NCBI RefSeq assembly: GCF_003058365.1 | Contig: NZ_CP028858.1 | Coordinates: 62,001 to 126,000 of the forward strand | Direction: 5' to 3' | DNA: 64,000 nt | Source: Halococcoides cellulosivorans | GTDB lineage: Archaea; Halobacteriota; Halobacteria; Halobacteriales; Haloarculaceae | Part shown: in pieces, positions 16,655 to 25,609 of the stretch | How positions within the stretch are numbered: position 1 is the first letter of the stretch | Layout: every line of letters starts with the position of its first letter | Translations under genes and position numbers: made by a program | Notes under the pieces: model-generated | What the model was told of the DNA's origin: nothing | The model's database searches: none | Seen by the model: the letters and a program-made list of their open reading frames with translations, nothing else

Positions 16655-16953
16655 TGGATCGCACGCGACAGTACGGCGTGCTCTCGGCCCTGCTCGCGGT
16701 CTTCGCGGGATTGGGCTACGCTGGCTTCGTCGCGACCGGTGGCGCGGTGCCCTACGGCAAGCGATTCGCGACCTCGATTCAGCGCGGCGTCGAGTCAGGT
16801 GGCGGATCGCTGGTCGATCTCGGACGGGGCGTCATCCTCGCAGGCCCGATCCAGTCGAGTGTCGTAGAGTTCGTCTCCGTCCTCGGCGTGCTGACGGCCG
16901 CCGGGGTCGTGCTGTACCGCTACGCCGACCGACTGGCCGAGAGGGGTCGCTGA
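16654..16953 (+). CDS. CbiN/NikN-like small membrane subunit
   Basis: 99 residues with two membrane helices (about 7-27 and 66-88) and a short extracytoplasmic loop containing PYGKRFATS. It begins on the A of the preceding TGA (TGATG), so it is translated together with cbiM. The size, topology and position between CbiM and CbiQ are those of the CbiN/NikN component, but primary sequence similarity to bacterial CbiN is weak by eye. It does not show the PDGLE motif of the alternative small subunit. Confidence 0.7.
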   Translation: MDRTRQYGVLSALLAVFAGLGYAGFVATGGAVPYGKRFATSIQRGVESGGGSLVDLGRGVILAGPIQSSVVEFVSVLGVLTAAGVVLYRYADRLAERGR

Positions 16954-17759
16954 TGGCGGCCCTGTCGAGTCACGTCCCCGACCCGCGACTGATGACGGCG
17001 ATGGCCGAACACGGCGACGGCCTGCTCCACCGCGTGAACCCCTGGACGAAAGTCGCGATCCTCGGTGCGCTCGTCCTCGCGGTGACGATCATCGACGGCG
17101 TCGCCCTGCTGGTGGGGCTGTACGCCGCCGTGTTCGTCGCGTATCTCACGGCAGGGTTGCCCGTTCGACGACTGCTCGGGTGGTATAGCCTGCCCGTGCT
17201 GTTCGTCGTCTCGATCGGTGGGCCGCTGCTCGTGATGGAGCCAGGCACGCCGATCGGGCCAGTACTCGCGACGCCGCTGGGCGGCCTGTCGGTCACCATC
17301 GAGGGCGCACGACTCGTCGTCGAACTCGCTGCGCGGTCGATGGCGGTCGTTACGTTCGTCCTCGCGACGACGATGACGACGCCCTACGCCGACGTCGCGA
17401 CGGTCGTCGACCGACTCCTGCCGCGGCCGGTCGATCAGGTCGCACTCCTGACCTATCGGTTCACGTTCGTCATGCTCGAAACGCTCGAAGATCTGGTCGA
17501 TGCGGCCCGATCGCGCGGGGCGACGCTGTCGGCGTTCTGGTCGAACCGGCGGGTGTACGCCCGGATGCTCGGGATGACGATGATCACGGCGATCGAGCGC
17601 TCGGAGCGACTGGTCGCCGCGATGGAGGCCCGGGGCTACGACGGGTCGATCGCGATGACCAGCGAGATCCCTCGCCCGCCGCTCGCCGAACTCGTCGTCG
17701 TCGCCGCGACCTACCTGCTCGTGGGTGGCTACGCAGTCGCCACGGGTGCGTTCCTATGA
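16953..17759 (+). CDS. cbiQ: CbiQ-type ECF transporter transmembrane (T) component
   Basis: 268 residues with about five or six membrane helices. The T-component coupling motifs are present after the membrane core: ARSRGA near residue 184 and MEARGYDG near residue 226 (the two A-R-G helices that touch the ATPase). The start ATG at 16953 overlaps the previous TGA. It links substrate capture by CbiM to ATP hydrolysis by the CbiO-type protein. Confidence 0.9.
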   Translation: MAALSSHVPDPRLMTAMAEHGDGLLHRVNPWTKVAILGALVLAVTIIDGVALLVGLYAAVFVAYLTAGLPVRRLLGWYSLPVLFVVSIGGPLLVMEPGTPIGPVLATPLGGLSVTIEGARLVVELAARSMAVVTFVLATTMTTPYADVATVVDRLLPRPVDQVALLTYRFTFVMLETLEDLVDAARSRGATLSAFWSNRRVYARMLGMTMITAIERSERLVAAMEARGYDGSIAMTSEIPRPPLAELVVVAATYLLVGGYAVATGAFL

Positions 17760-18619
17760 GCGAATCGACCGACCCGCTGATCGATCTCGAATGCCAGTCA
17801 CACACCTACCCCGACGGGACCGTCGGCGTCCACGACATCGAGTTCGGCGTCGTTCCCGACGAGATCGTCGCCGTCGTCGGGCCCAATGGCTCGGGGAAAT
17901 CCACCTGTCTCGAACACCTGAACGCGACACTCGTCCCCGACGATGGCGAACTCGTCGTGCGGGGCACCGCGATTACGGCCGACAATCGCGAATACGCCCG
18001 CTCGGAGGTCGGCTTCGTCTTTCAGGACCCCGACACCCAACTGGTCGCGCCGACCGTCATCGACGACGTGAGCTTCGGGCTGACCAACCGCGGCGTGACC
18101 GGCGCGGCGGCCAGAGCGCGCGCACGCGATGCGCTCGATTCTGTCGGGGCCAAACACCTCGAAGACCGCGTTCCGCACTATCTCAGCGGCGGCGAGAAAC
18201 GACTGGTCGGCCTGGCTGGCGTCCTCGTTCTCGACCCGAGCGTGATCGTGCTGGACGAACCGTTCGCTGGACTCGACCCTGCACGATCGGCGATGGTCGC
18301 CGACCGTTTGCGGGAGATCCGCGCGTCGGGCATTAGCGTTGTGCTCTCGACGCACGACCTCGACGTGGCTGCGGACCTCGCGGACCGGGTCTGTGTGATG
18401 GACGACGGCAACGCGATCGGTGGCGGGACGCCTCGGGAGGTGTTCTACGACGCGGCCCTGCTCGATCGCGCGAATCTCACACCTCCGTCAGCGGTCCGGA
18501 TCGCTCGCGAACTGGGCCTCGACGCGAGCGAGCGCCCGCCGGTCACCGAGCGCGACCTCGTCGATCGGCTCGATGGCGTCGCTGGCTCTCCCCGGAACAT
18601 TGCCGCATCAGACGACTGA
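17756..18619 (+). CDS. cbiO: CbiO-type ECF transporter ATPase
   Basis: 287 residues, ABC ATPase. Walker A GPNGSGKST at about 42-50, Q-loop in FVFQDPDTQLVAP (the PDTQ form typical of ECF ATPases), signature YLSGGEKR, Walker B VIVLDEPFAGLDP and switch His in STHDLD. It overlaps the cbiQ stop by four bases (ATGA). Only one ATPase gene is present, so it should act as a homodimer. It is followed by convergent genes four bases away. Confidence 0.92.
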   Translation: MSESTDPLIDLECQSHTYPDGTVGVHDIEFGVVPDEIVAVVGPNGSGKSTCLEHLNATLVPDDGELVVRGTAITADNREYARSEVGFVFQDPDTQLVAPTVIDDVSFGLTNRGVTGAAARARARDALDSVGAKHLEDRVPHYLSGGEKRLVGLAGVLVLDPSVIVLDEPFAGLDPARSAMVADRLREIRASGISVVLSTHDLDVAADLADRVCVMDDGNAIGGGTPREVFYDAALLDRANLTPPSAVRIARELGLDASERPPVTERDLVDRLDGVAGSPRNIAASDD

Positions 18620-18623
18620 CCGA

Positions 18624-19373
18624 TCAGAGCTGCCGGGTCCACGCGTCGGTGCCGAACTGCTCGTCGACGAGCGCTTGGGCGCGCTTGAGTTCGTCGTCGG
18701 TAAGCTTGCGCTCGGTCGCGCCGTGTCGCTCGCGAATCCCGTCGATCAGTGCGTCGATGACGGCCGATCGCGACACCTCAGTGTGATCGGTGATCCGTGC
18801 GACCCGGCGGTCGGCCGACTCGATCGCCGTCTCGGAGACGGTCTCTGCACCGACCCGGAGGACCCGCAGCATCGCCTCGATATCGAGGGCGTAACTCATC
18901 GTCGTGTGATGCAAGATCGCGTCGTCGGTGCGGCGCTGAGCCGACCCGCCGATCTTGCCTTCCTCGTGAGCAATGTCGTTCAACGGCTCGTGAAACGCGT
19001 CGAGGCCCAACTCCTGGAGCGTCTCGATCGCCCACCGATCGAGGTCGCTATAGCTCTGTCTGATGTCGTCGGTCACCCGGTCGGCGGGCAGGTACAGCGA
19101 GTAGGTGATCACCCGCTCTGGCTGGACGAACATCGCGCCACCGCCGGTGATTCGCCGGACGACGCTGATCCCCTCGCTGGCGACGTAGTCGGCGGCAACC
19201 TCGTCGGCGTACGCCTGGTATCGTCCGAGCGCGACCGCGGGCCGATCGCGATACCAGATCCGCAGCGTCGGCCCGATCGCGCCGTCTGCGACCCGATCGA
19301 GCAGGACGCGTTCGAGAGCCTGCTGGGTTGCCTCGTCGTACGTCCCCGAATCGACGATCGTCCACTCAGCCAT
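18624..19373 (-). CDS. lplA: lipoate-protein ligase, catalytic subunit (LplA N-terminal domain type)
   Basis: 249 residues of the biotin/lipoate ligase fold. RRITGGGAMF is the lipoyl-AMP binding loop, and GKIGGSAQRR carries the catalytic lysine. It activates lipoate with ATP and attaches it to the lysine of lipoyl domains. The C-terminal accessory domain of bacterial LplA is missing and is encoded separately by the preceding gene, which overlaps it by eight bases; this split form is known from Thermoplasma. The likely target is the lipoyl domain of the E3 fusion encoded directly upstream. Confidence 0.88.
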   Translation of the reverse strand: MAEWTIVDSGTYDEATQQALERVLLDRVADGAIGPTLRIWYRDRPAVALGRYQAYADEVAADYVASEGISVVRRITGGGAMFVQPERVITYSLYLPADRVTDDIRQSYSDLDRWAIETLQELGLDAFHEPLNDIAHEEGKIGGSAQRRTDDAILHHTTMSYALDIEAMLRVLRVGAETVSETAIESADRRVARITDHTEVSRSAVIDALIDGIRERHGATERKLTDDELKRAQALVDEQFGTDAWTRQL

Positions 19374-19638
19374 CGAGCGCCTCCCGTGTCACGTCCGCGA
19401 GGTCGTCGATCGAGAAGCCGATCGGCGTCGCCTCGACCGCGGCGAGCGCGTCGAGGAGGCGGTCACGATCGACCGTGCGCGGGTGGCCCTCGATCGCGGT
19501 CTCGAAGGCGGCGCGGGCGCTGGGCGGTTCGACGAAGAAGTCGCCGGTGATGGTCGCCCGATCGATGCGGTCGCTCACGTCGAGGTCGACGCGAACGAGT
19601 TTGCCGTCTGGGATCTTTCGTGAAGCGCGTGGTGACAT
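19366..19638 (-). CDS. lipoate-protein ligase accessory subunit (LplB-like)
   Basis: 90 residues matching the LplA C-terminal accessory domain: GKLVRVDLDVSDRIDRATITGDFFVEPPSA corresponds to the family's K-(G/L)-(L/K)-x-D-V x(n) I-x-G-D-F region. In split archaeal ligases this small protein is needed for lipoate adenylation by the catalytic subunit. Its stop lies inside the start of the lplA gene (eight-base overlap), so the two are translationally coupled. Confidence 0.82.
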   Translation of the reverse strand: MSPRASRKIPDGKLVRVDLDVSDRIDRATITGDFFVEPPSARAAFETAIEGHPRTVDRDRLLDALAAVEATPIGFSIDDLADVTREALDG

Positions 19639-19660
19639 TGGTAGACCGAAGCGGTGAGCG

Positions 19661-21505
19661 TCAGTTCGCGGTGTGGATCGCCTCGCCGCGGGCGTTCGCG
19701 GCGGCCTCCATGACCGCCTCCGAGAGCGTCGGATGCGTGTGGACGGTCTCCGCGAGGTCGGCCAGGCGGGCGTCCATCTCGATCGCGAGCGCGAGTTCTG
19801 CGATCAACTCCGAGGCCTCGGGGGCGACGATCTGTGCACCGACGACGAGTTCGGTCCGACGGTCGGCGACGATTCTGACGAACCCGGACGTATCGCCCAG
19901 CGTGAGCGCACGGCCGTTGCCCGAGAGTGGCATCTGCCCGACGACCGGATCGTAGCCCGCCTCGCGGGCGTCCTGTTCGGTCAGTCCGACGGTCGCGACC
20001 TCGGGGTCGGTGAACACGACCGCCGGCATCGCCTCGTGATCCAGCACGGCCGGCTCGCCGGCGATCGCGGCGGCGGCGACCTCGCCCTCGCGACTGGCGT
20101 TGTGCGCCAACATCGGCTCGCCGGCGACGTCACCGATCGCGAAGATCTGCTCGCAGGTCGTCCGGCCCTGGGCGTCGGTCTCGACGAACCCGTCCGCGTC
20201 GAGTTCGATCCCGGCCGCGTCGAGATTCGCGGTGTCGGTGACCGGTTCACGCCCGGCGACGACGAACACCTTCTCGGCCGTGATCGACTCGTGGTCGCCG
20301 TCGGTGTGGACGAGGACGCCGTCCGCGGTCGCCGCCCAGTCGGTGGCCGTCTCACCGAACCGGAAGTCGATCCCGAGCGATTCCGCGCGCTCGCGAACGA
20401 TCCGCGAGATATCGTCCTCGTAGCCGTCGAGGACATCGTCGAACAACTCGACGACCGTCACGTCGGTCCCGAGCTTCTGGTAGACCGTCGACAGCTCCAT
20501 TCCGATGTAGCCCGCGCCGATGACGACCAGCGAATCGGGCCGCTCGTCGAGTGCGAGTGCGTCCCGAGAGTCGAGGACGTGATCGCTGTCGAACCCGAAG
20601 TCGGGAATCTCGATCGGTCGGGATCCGGTCGCGACGATCGCGTTCTCGAAGTCGATGGCCGTCTCGCCTGTGTCGGTCTGGACTCGTGCGCGGCGGGTGT
20701 TGACGAACGCCGCCATGCCCTCGACGACCGTGACGCCGGCCGCCCGGCACAGCTGTTCGACGCCGCCGGTCAACTGCTCGACCACGCCGTCTTTCCAGTC
20801 GGTCAGCTGTCCGACGTCCACACTCGGGTCGGCGCTGATACCGAGGGCCTCGGCGGTTGCGGCCTCGTGGGCGATGTCCGCGCCGTGAATGAGTGCCTTC
20901 GAAGGAATACAACCGTGGTTCAGACAGGTGCCGCCGATCGCGTCGGCTTCGACGAGCGTCACGTCGAGTCCCAGTTGGCCCGCGCGGATCGCCGCGACGT
21001 AGCCGCCGGGGCCGCCGCCGATCACGAGCACGTCCGTCCGCTCGGGAATGCCGTCGACGGAACCTGGTTCTGGGACGTTCCCCGCCACGTCCCCGCCGAC
21101 GGGTCGGACTCTCCGCTCGGGGCTGTCCGCAGTGGCGGACGCGTCATCCGCGTCGTCCGCCGTCGTCCCCTCCTCCGCCGTCGTCTCGTCCGCTTCGCCG
21201 GGCGTCTCGTCCGCCCCGGCGCGCGTCTCGCGCATGGCACCGTCGGCCGCATCGGACTGGTCGACCTCGCTGGTCTCGTATCGAACCAACGGGTCGCCGA
21301 CCGCACACTCGTCACCCTCGTCTGCGAGCCAGGCCTCGACGGTCATCGCCTCGGGCGCGGTCACCTCGACGATCGACTTGTCGGTCTCGACTGCGGCGAG
21401 CGTCTCGCCGTCGGTGACCGTCTCGCCGGGCGCAGCGCGGCGCTCGACCAGGCGGCCCTCCTCGGCGCCGTCACCCAGGTCTGGGACCTCGAACAGTAGT
21501 GTCAT
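19661..21505 (-). CDS. dihydrolipoamide dehydrogenase (E3) with N-terminal lipoyl domain
   Basis: 614 residues. Residues 1-80 are a lipoyl domain with the modifiable Lys43 in the ETDKSIVEV turn. Residues 80-150 are an acidic, Thr/Ala-rich linker. Residues 155-614 are E3: FAD site VIGGGPGGYVAA, redox pair Cys194/Cys199 in GGTCLNHGCIPSKAL, NAD site VIGAGYIGMELS, second FAD motif FAIGDVAGEP, and the C-terminal HTHPTLSE catalytic dyad. It reoxidises dihydrolipoyl groups with NAD+. The gene is 22 bases upstream of the split lipoate ligase, but no E1 or E2 gene is nearby. Confidence 0.93.
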   Translation of the reverse strand: MTLLFEVPDLGDGAEEGRLVERRAAPGETVTDGETLAAVETDKSIVEVTAPEAMTVEAWLADEGDECAVGDPLVRYETSEVDQSDAADGAMRETRAGADETPGEADETTAEEGTTADDADDASATADSPERRVRPVGGDVAGNVPEPGSVDGIPERTDVLVIGGGPGGYVAAIRAGQLGLDVTLVEADAIGGTCLNHGCIPSKALIHGADIAHEAATAEALGISADPSVDVGQLTDWKDGVVEQLTGGVEQLCRAAGVTVVEGMAAFVNTRRARVQTDTGETAIDFENAIVATGSRPIEIPDFGFDSDHVLDSRDALALDERPDSLVVIGAGYIGMELSTVYQKLGTDVTVVELFDDVLDGYEDDISRIVRERAESLGIDFRFGETATDWAATADGVLVHTDGDHESITAEKVFVVAGREPVTDTANLDAAGIELDADGFVETDAQGRTTCEQIFAIGDVAGEPMLAHNASREGEVAAAAIAGEPAVLDHEAMPAVVFTDPEVATVGLTEQDAREAGYDPVVGQMPLSGNGRALTLGDTSGFVRIVADRRTELVVGAQIVAPEASELIAELALAIEMDARLADLAETVHTHPTLSEAVMEAAANARGEAIHTAN

Positions 21506-21529
21506 TGAAATACTGTCGTCCTGCTGGCG

Positions 21530-21865
21530 TCAGTCGTCGCCGGCGTCGTCGAGCATCTGGTAGGCCTCGATGGCGGAGGTCATCGCTGGCCCACCGCCCA
21601 TCATCGTGGCGACTTCCAGAGTCTCGATGATCTCCTCGCGAGTCGCCCCCGCTTCGAGCGCGGCGTCGAGGTGCCACTGGACACAGCCATCGCACGGCGT
21701 TGCCGCCCCGATCGCGAGGGCCATGAGTTCCGTCGTCTTCGTATCGAGCGCCCCGTCACTCTCGACGCCCTCGACGAAGCCCGCGTACCGTTTCATGGTG
21801 TCGGCCTCTCCGACGAGTTGCTGGAGACTCTGCTTCATCGCGGTGAGTTCGCTGTCGGTCGACAT
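21530..21865 (-). CDS. carboxymuconolactone decarboxylase/AhpD family protein
   Basis: 111 residues, all helical. The thiol motif CDGCVQWH (Cys-x2-Cys-x3-His) is that of AhpD-like reductases. AhpD passes electrons from dihydrolipoamide to peroxiredoxins, which fits its place 24 bases upstream of the lipoyl-E3 and lipoate ligase genes. No peroxiredoxin is adjacent; one is at 2057-2731. A leaderless promoter precedes it. Confidence 0.85.
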   Translation of the reverse strand: MSTDSELTAMKQSLQQLVGEADTMKRYAGFVEGVESDGALDTKTTELMALAIGAATPCDGCVQWHLDAALEAGATREEIIETLEVATMMGGGPAMTSAIEAYQMLDDAGDD

Positions 21866-21877
21866 CGTGTGAGACTT

Positions 21878-21897
21878 GCACTATTCGTGCATAAATG
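21878..21897 (-). promoter_or_regulatory. promoter of the AhpD-like/E3/lipoate ligase group
   Basis: On the minus strand catttatgc (21889-21897) is a TATA-like box centred 28 bases before the ATG at 21865, consistent with a leaderless transcript. It overlaps the inverted repeat GCAC-N5-GTGC at 21878-21890, a possible operator. Confidence 0.5.
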
Positions 21898-21973
21898 TGC
21901 TGATGTGGGATTTACGTGAAATACTCTGGAAAATGGTGCGCTGGACGCCCTCAGTCCAGTTCGGCGGTTCCAC

Positions 21974-23248
21974 TCAGTCAGACGCGGCCGGCACGGGCGT
22001 GTGCTCTCCCGGCAGTTCGACGTCCCGGGCGAGCAAGTCTGGCGACTGGCGCTGGACGCGTTGCCCGCTGGCGACGACGTCGCTGAGGGTCCCCATCGGA
22101 GCCAGGTCACCGATCAGGACGCCGCCGACGAGTTTCCCGTCGCGGAAGGCGAGGCGGCGCCACTCTCGGTCGTCGTACTGACGCTCCCGATAGGTCTCCC
22201 CGAGGGCCGGGTGCCCGAAGGAGGCCATCGGGAACTCGAAGTGCGTGACGGTATAGGAGGGGACGAACGCGAAGGCCTCGCGGTCGCCCCGGCCGGCGAG
22301 GAGGTTCTGCGCGACGAGGTCGCCCTGTGCGGCCGCCGACCCCCAGGAGCCGTTCTGCACGCGGCGATCGAGGCGGCGGTCGTGATAGCGTGCGACGTCG
22401 CCCGCCGCCCAGACACCTGGCACGTCGGTGCGGAGGAATTCGTCGACGCGGACGCCGCCCTCGGCGGCGATCGGCGTCTCCGCGAGAAAGTCCACGTTCG
22501 GTTCGGTCCCGATCGCGACGCCCACGCAGTCGCTGTCGTAGATCTGGCCGTCGTCGTCGACCGTCGCGCTGACCTGTCCCGTGCCGTCGGTCTCGAAGCG
22601 CTCGACTTCGGTCTCGAAGACGGGCGTGACACCACGCTCGCGGAGCGCGTCGTGGACGATCGCGGCCCCGGTCTCGGACATCGCCCGCGAGAACCAGCGG
22701 TCCTCCCGGATGAGATAGTGGGCGTCGACGTCCTGGGTGCTCGCGATCGCGGCGTAGTCGATCCCGAGCAGGCCCCCACCGACGATCACGCCGCTGTCGG
22801 CGCTCGCCGCCTGCTCGCGGATCCGCGCCGCGTCCTCGATCGTCCAAAACGAGGTCACTCCGTCGGCGTCGGCGTTCGGGACCGGCAGGCGGCGGGGCGA
22901 CCCACCGGTCGCGATCACCAGTTCGTCGGAGGCGATCTGCTCGCCGTCGTCGGTCTGGACCACGCCCGCCCTGGTGTCGAGGTCCACCACGCGCGTCGAG
23001 AGTCGCAGGTCGATCCCTCGATCCTCGTACCAGTCTCGATCGTGGATCTGGACGGCGCTCTCGGGGAGAGTCCCTTTCGCGAACTCCTTGATCATCACAC
23101 GATTGTACAGCGGTTCGGATTCGGCGGTGAGCACCGTAATCTGGGCGTCGGTCTCCGCGGCGAGAGTTTCGGCCGCCGAACTGCCGGCGATGCCGTCACC
23201 GACGATCACGTACCGGTCCTGAGTCGATGGAAGTGTGTCCTGAGTCAT
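21974..23248 (-). CDS. NAD(P)/FAD-dependent oxidoreductase (ferredoxin/rubredoxin reductase or NirB N-domain-like)
   Basis: 424 residues. FAD motif YVIVGDGIAGSSAAETL at the N-terminus, SEPLYNRVMIKEF, then the central NAD-binding VGGGLLGIDYA and the second FAD motif VWAAGDVARY. There is no redox Cys pair, so it belongs to the group that moves electrons between NAD(P)H and small redox proteins rather than disulfides. The C-terminal domain ends in a proline-rich tail. Partner unknown. A TATA element flanked by a dyad lies about 65 bases upstream. Confidence 0.85.
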   Translation of the reverse strand: MTQDTLPSTQDRYVIVGDGIAGSSAAETLAAETDAQITVLTAESEPLYNRVMIKEFAKGTLPESAVQIHDRDWYEDRGIDLRLSTRVVDLDTRAGVVQTDDGEQIASDELVIATGGSPRRLPVPNADADGVTSFWTIEDAARIREQAASADSGVIVGGGLLGIDYAAIASTQDVDAHYLIREDRWFSRAMSETGAAIVHDALRERGVTPVFETEVERFETDGTGQVSATVDDDGQIYDSDCVGVAIGTEPNVDFLAETPIAAEGGVRVDEFLRTDVPGVWAAGDVARYHDRRLDRRVQNGSWGSAAAQGDLVAQNLLAGRGDREAFAFVPSYTVTHFEFPMASFGHPALGETYRERQYDDREWRRLAFRDGKLVGGVLIGDLAPMGTLSDVVASGQRVQRQSPDLLARDVELPGEHTPVPAASD

Positions 23249-23306
23249 GGGAGCGAACCGGACACGACGCCGAGCGATCGTGTCCGTTCTGTGCAGTATT
23301 GGGGAC

Positions 23307-23328
23307 TACACACACTTATAGTTGTGTA
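23307..23328 (-). promoter_or_regulatory. TATA box inside an inverted repeat
   Basis: TACACA (23307-23312) and TGTGTA (23323-23328) are perfect inverted repeats enclosing a central actataagtg on the minus strand, a TATA-like element for the flavoprotein gene starting at 23248. A protein binding this dyad would block TBP. Confidence 0.45.
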
Positions 23329-23407
23329 ATTCATCTTATATGAACGATCACTACTGATCGACGTTGATGATATATGGCGAACAGTCATCCACGACTGGTC
23401 GGGGAAC

Positions 23408-24688
23408 TCACCCGGACGATTCGTCGGTCGACCCGCCGAGCAGTCGACGGGCCTCACACGAGGGCAGCGCCAGATAGAGCACGGCGGCGAACCCGGTGAG
23501 CGCGGCGAGCACCAATATTCCGCCGTCGAATCGGCCGATGTCCGCGAGGATCCCGACCATCGTGGAGGCGAGCGAACTCACGACGAACAGCGCGGAGCGA
23601 ACCCCGCCCCAGGCCGTGCCTTCGATCTCGGCGGGCAGACAGTCGATGATGAAGGCGTTCGACACCGGGGCGAAGCCCATCCGGATTCCGATCAGGAGGA
23701 CGCTCGCCCCGATCAGCAGGCGGTGATCGAAGACGACCAGTCCGATCAAGGGAAAAACGCTGACCGCGGCGATCCCGGCGAGGACGCGTGCGGACCGCCG
23801 GTCCGTGGCGATCCACCCGGCCAGCCACTGCGAGAGCGCGCCGACGACGAACAGGCCGCCAAAGAGGACGCCCGCCTCGCCCTGGGTGAACAGTGCGCGC
23901 TCGTCGACCAGATAGATCGTCACGAGCGCGGTGATCCCCTGAAAGCCGAAGTACATCACGATCGCCGCGACGATCGCCAGACCCGCTCTGCGGTTCCGGA
24001 CCGATCCGGCCGCCGCGCGGATCGCCGCCGGGATCGAGGGCGACGGTTCGCCACCCCCCTCGGTCGGCGTCGACTCCGGGTCGCCGCCGTCCGGTCTGGG
24101 CGTGGCGGTCTCGCGGCCGTCGTCGGTCCGGCGTGCGGCGATGTGAACGGCGACCGCGGCGATCGCGAACCCGGGGGCAGCGAGGCCGAGCGTCACGCGC
24201 CAGCCCAGGCCGTCGACGACGAGTGCCGCGATCGCGGGGAGGGCGGCGGCCCCGAGGCTCCCGGCGGCGAGCGTGAGTCCGATCGCGCGGTCGGCCCGGT
24301 CGGAGAAGACCCGTGCCAGCAGGGTTCCGCGGGGCGGCCCGTAGAGCCCGGTCGCCGCGCCGAACAGGCCGGTCACGACGACGAACAGCGAGAACACCGG
24401 GGTGAACGTAAACGCGAGCAGACTGGCCGCGGCGAGCACGAGACTCGCGACGAGCACGCGCGCTTCGCCCACCCGGTCGGCCGCGATCCCGGCGGGGAAC
24501 TGCGTCAGGCCGTAGGTCGCCCACAGCATCGTGATGGCGATGCCGGCCTGGGTTTCGGTCGCGTGCGGGAAGGATTCCCTGATCGTCGGGAGGATGCCCG
24601 GCAGGACGAATCGAAGTCCGAGCGCGAAAAACCAGCCGATGGCGACGCTCGCGAGCAGCAGGCCTCGCCCGGAATCGTCCCGGGTCAC
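23408..24688 (-). CDS. major facilitator superfamily transporter
   Basis: 426 residues with about twelve hydrophobic segments. The region between TM2 and TM3 (IAADRVGEARVL) matches the MFS motif G-x-x-x-D-R-x-G-R, and the central loop between the halves (around residue 190-230) is acidic and charged. Substrate cannot be inferred. It is followed on the same strand by the flavoprotein gene 159 bases away and preceded by a DUF89 gene 40 bases upstream. Confidence 0.85.
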   Translation of the reverse strand: MTRDDSGRGLLLASVAIGWFFALGLRFVLPGILPTIRESFPHATETQAGIAITMLWATYGLTQFPAGIAADRVGEARVLVASLVLAAASLLAFTFTPVFSLFVVVTGLFGAATGLYGPPRGTLLARVFSDRADRAIGLTLAAGSLGAAALPAIAALVVDGLGWRVTLGLAAPGFAIAAVAVHIAARRTDDGRETATPRPDGGDPESTPTEGGGEPSPSIPAAIRAAAGSVRNRRAGLAIVAAIVMYFGFQGITALVTIYLVDERALFTQGEAGVLFGGLFVVGALSQWLAGWIATDRRSARVLAGIAAVSVFPLIGLVVFDHRLLIGASVLLIGIRMGFAPVSNAFIIDCLPAEIEGTAWGGVRSALFVVSSLASTMVGILADIGRFDGGILVLAALTGFAAVLYLALPSCEARRLLGGSTDESSG

Positions 24689-24728
24689 GGCCTGCCCACC
24701 CCGCGACCGGCGGTCGATCGGGCGGCCG

Positions 24729-25550
24729 TCACGCGACGACCACGCTCCCCTCGGGCGCGCCGATGTCGTCGGCGACGACGCCGCATTTCACCAACAGCAG
24801 GAAGTAGATCGATGCGTCGCAATCGCTGAACAACTCGTAGTTGCCCTGGCCCTTGCTGATCACGACGTCGGCCGCCCGCAGGCGGTCAGCGAACCCGTCG
24901 GTGATCGTCCCCACGCCGTCCGTGCCGCGCGTCTCGACGGTGGCCACCTCGTCGATCCCGGCCGCAAACGCGTCCGCGGCGGTGACGTCGTTCAAAAACG
25001 GGTCGGCCTTCGCGACGGCAGTCACGTCCGCGTCGATCGATTCGATCAGGAGTCGATCGAGGACGACCTCGCCCGCATTGTCCAGCAGGTAGAGGACATC
25101 GTCGGCGTCGGCGAGATCGGCCCGGAGCGCGTCCAGCCGATCGATCGCGAACGATCGGTCGAGCACGTCGTCGATCGTCGCCTCGATGTCGACCTCGTGG
25201 CCCGGACCGACGTCGATGACGTTGCCCGCGATCGCCAGGCGAACCGCGCGCTCGAACCGGTCTGCCGCGCCGTCGAGGCGATCGACGAGTGCCGGGCGCA
25301 TGTCCGCGACGGTCTCGGTCGCCAGTCGCTTCCGGTCGCCGAACGGATCGTCGATTCCGGTCTCCTCGCGGACGATCGCTTGGGCCCGCGCGGCGATCGT
25401 CATCGGTGTTCGATCGAACGACATCTCGCCGATCGCCGTCGCGGTCCGCCGGACTGCGCGCCGTTCGGTCGCCACGTCGGCGTCGGTCTCGCGGACGGTG
25501 TCGAGGGCTTGCCGCAGCACACAGGGTCCACACTCCACGTGGGCGTCCAT
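24729..25550 (-). CDS. DUF89/ARMT1-like damage-control phosphatase
   Basis: 273 residues. All signature elements of the DUF89 family are visible: N-terminal Cys-x2-Cys (ECGPCVLRQ), the metal-binding LDNAGE motif in the middle, and SKGQGNYE near the end. The archaeal members are metal-dependent phosphatases thought to clear damaged or excess phosphometabolites. Start at ATG 25550 gives the expected position of the first cysteine pair. Confidence 0.9.
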   Translation of the reverse strand: MDAHVECGPCVLRQALDTVRETDADVATERRAVRRTATAIGEMSFDRTPMTIAARAQAIVREETGIDDPFGDRKRLATETVADMRPALVDRLDGAADRFERAVRLAIAGNVIDVGPGHEVDIEATIDDVLDRSFAIDRLDALRADLADADDVLYLLDNAGEVVLDRLLIESIDADVTAVAKADPFLNDVTAADAFAAGIDEVATVETRGTDGVGTITDGFADRLRAADVVISKGQGNYELFSDCDASIYFLLLVKCGVVADDIGAPEGSVVVA

Positions 25551-25609
25551 CGATCGAGTCTAGCGACTTCAACGCGAAAACGGCAACGATCACCGCAAAC
25601 TGAATGATC

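Noticed and set aside
18420-19550. Long plus-strand open frames opposite the lipoate ligase and many similar frames opposite other genes
   Set aside because: They are rich in Arg, Ala, Pro and Ser, and mirror real genes on the other strand. High GC leaves few stop codons in such frames.
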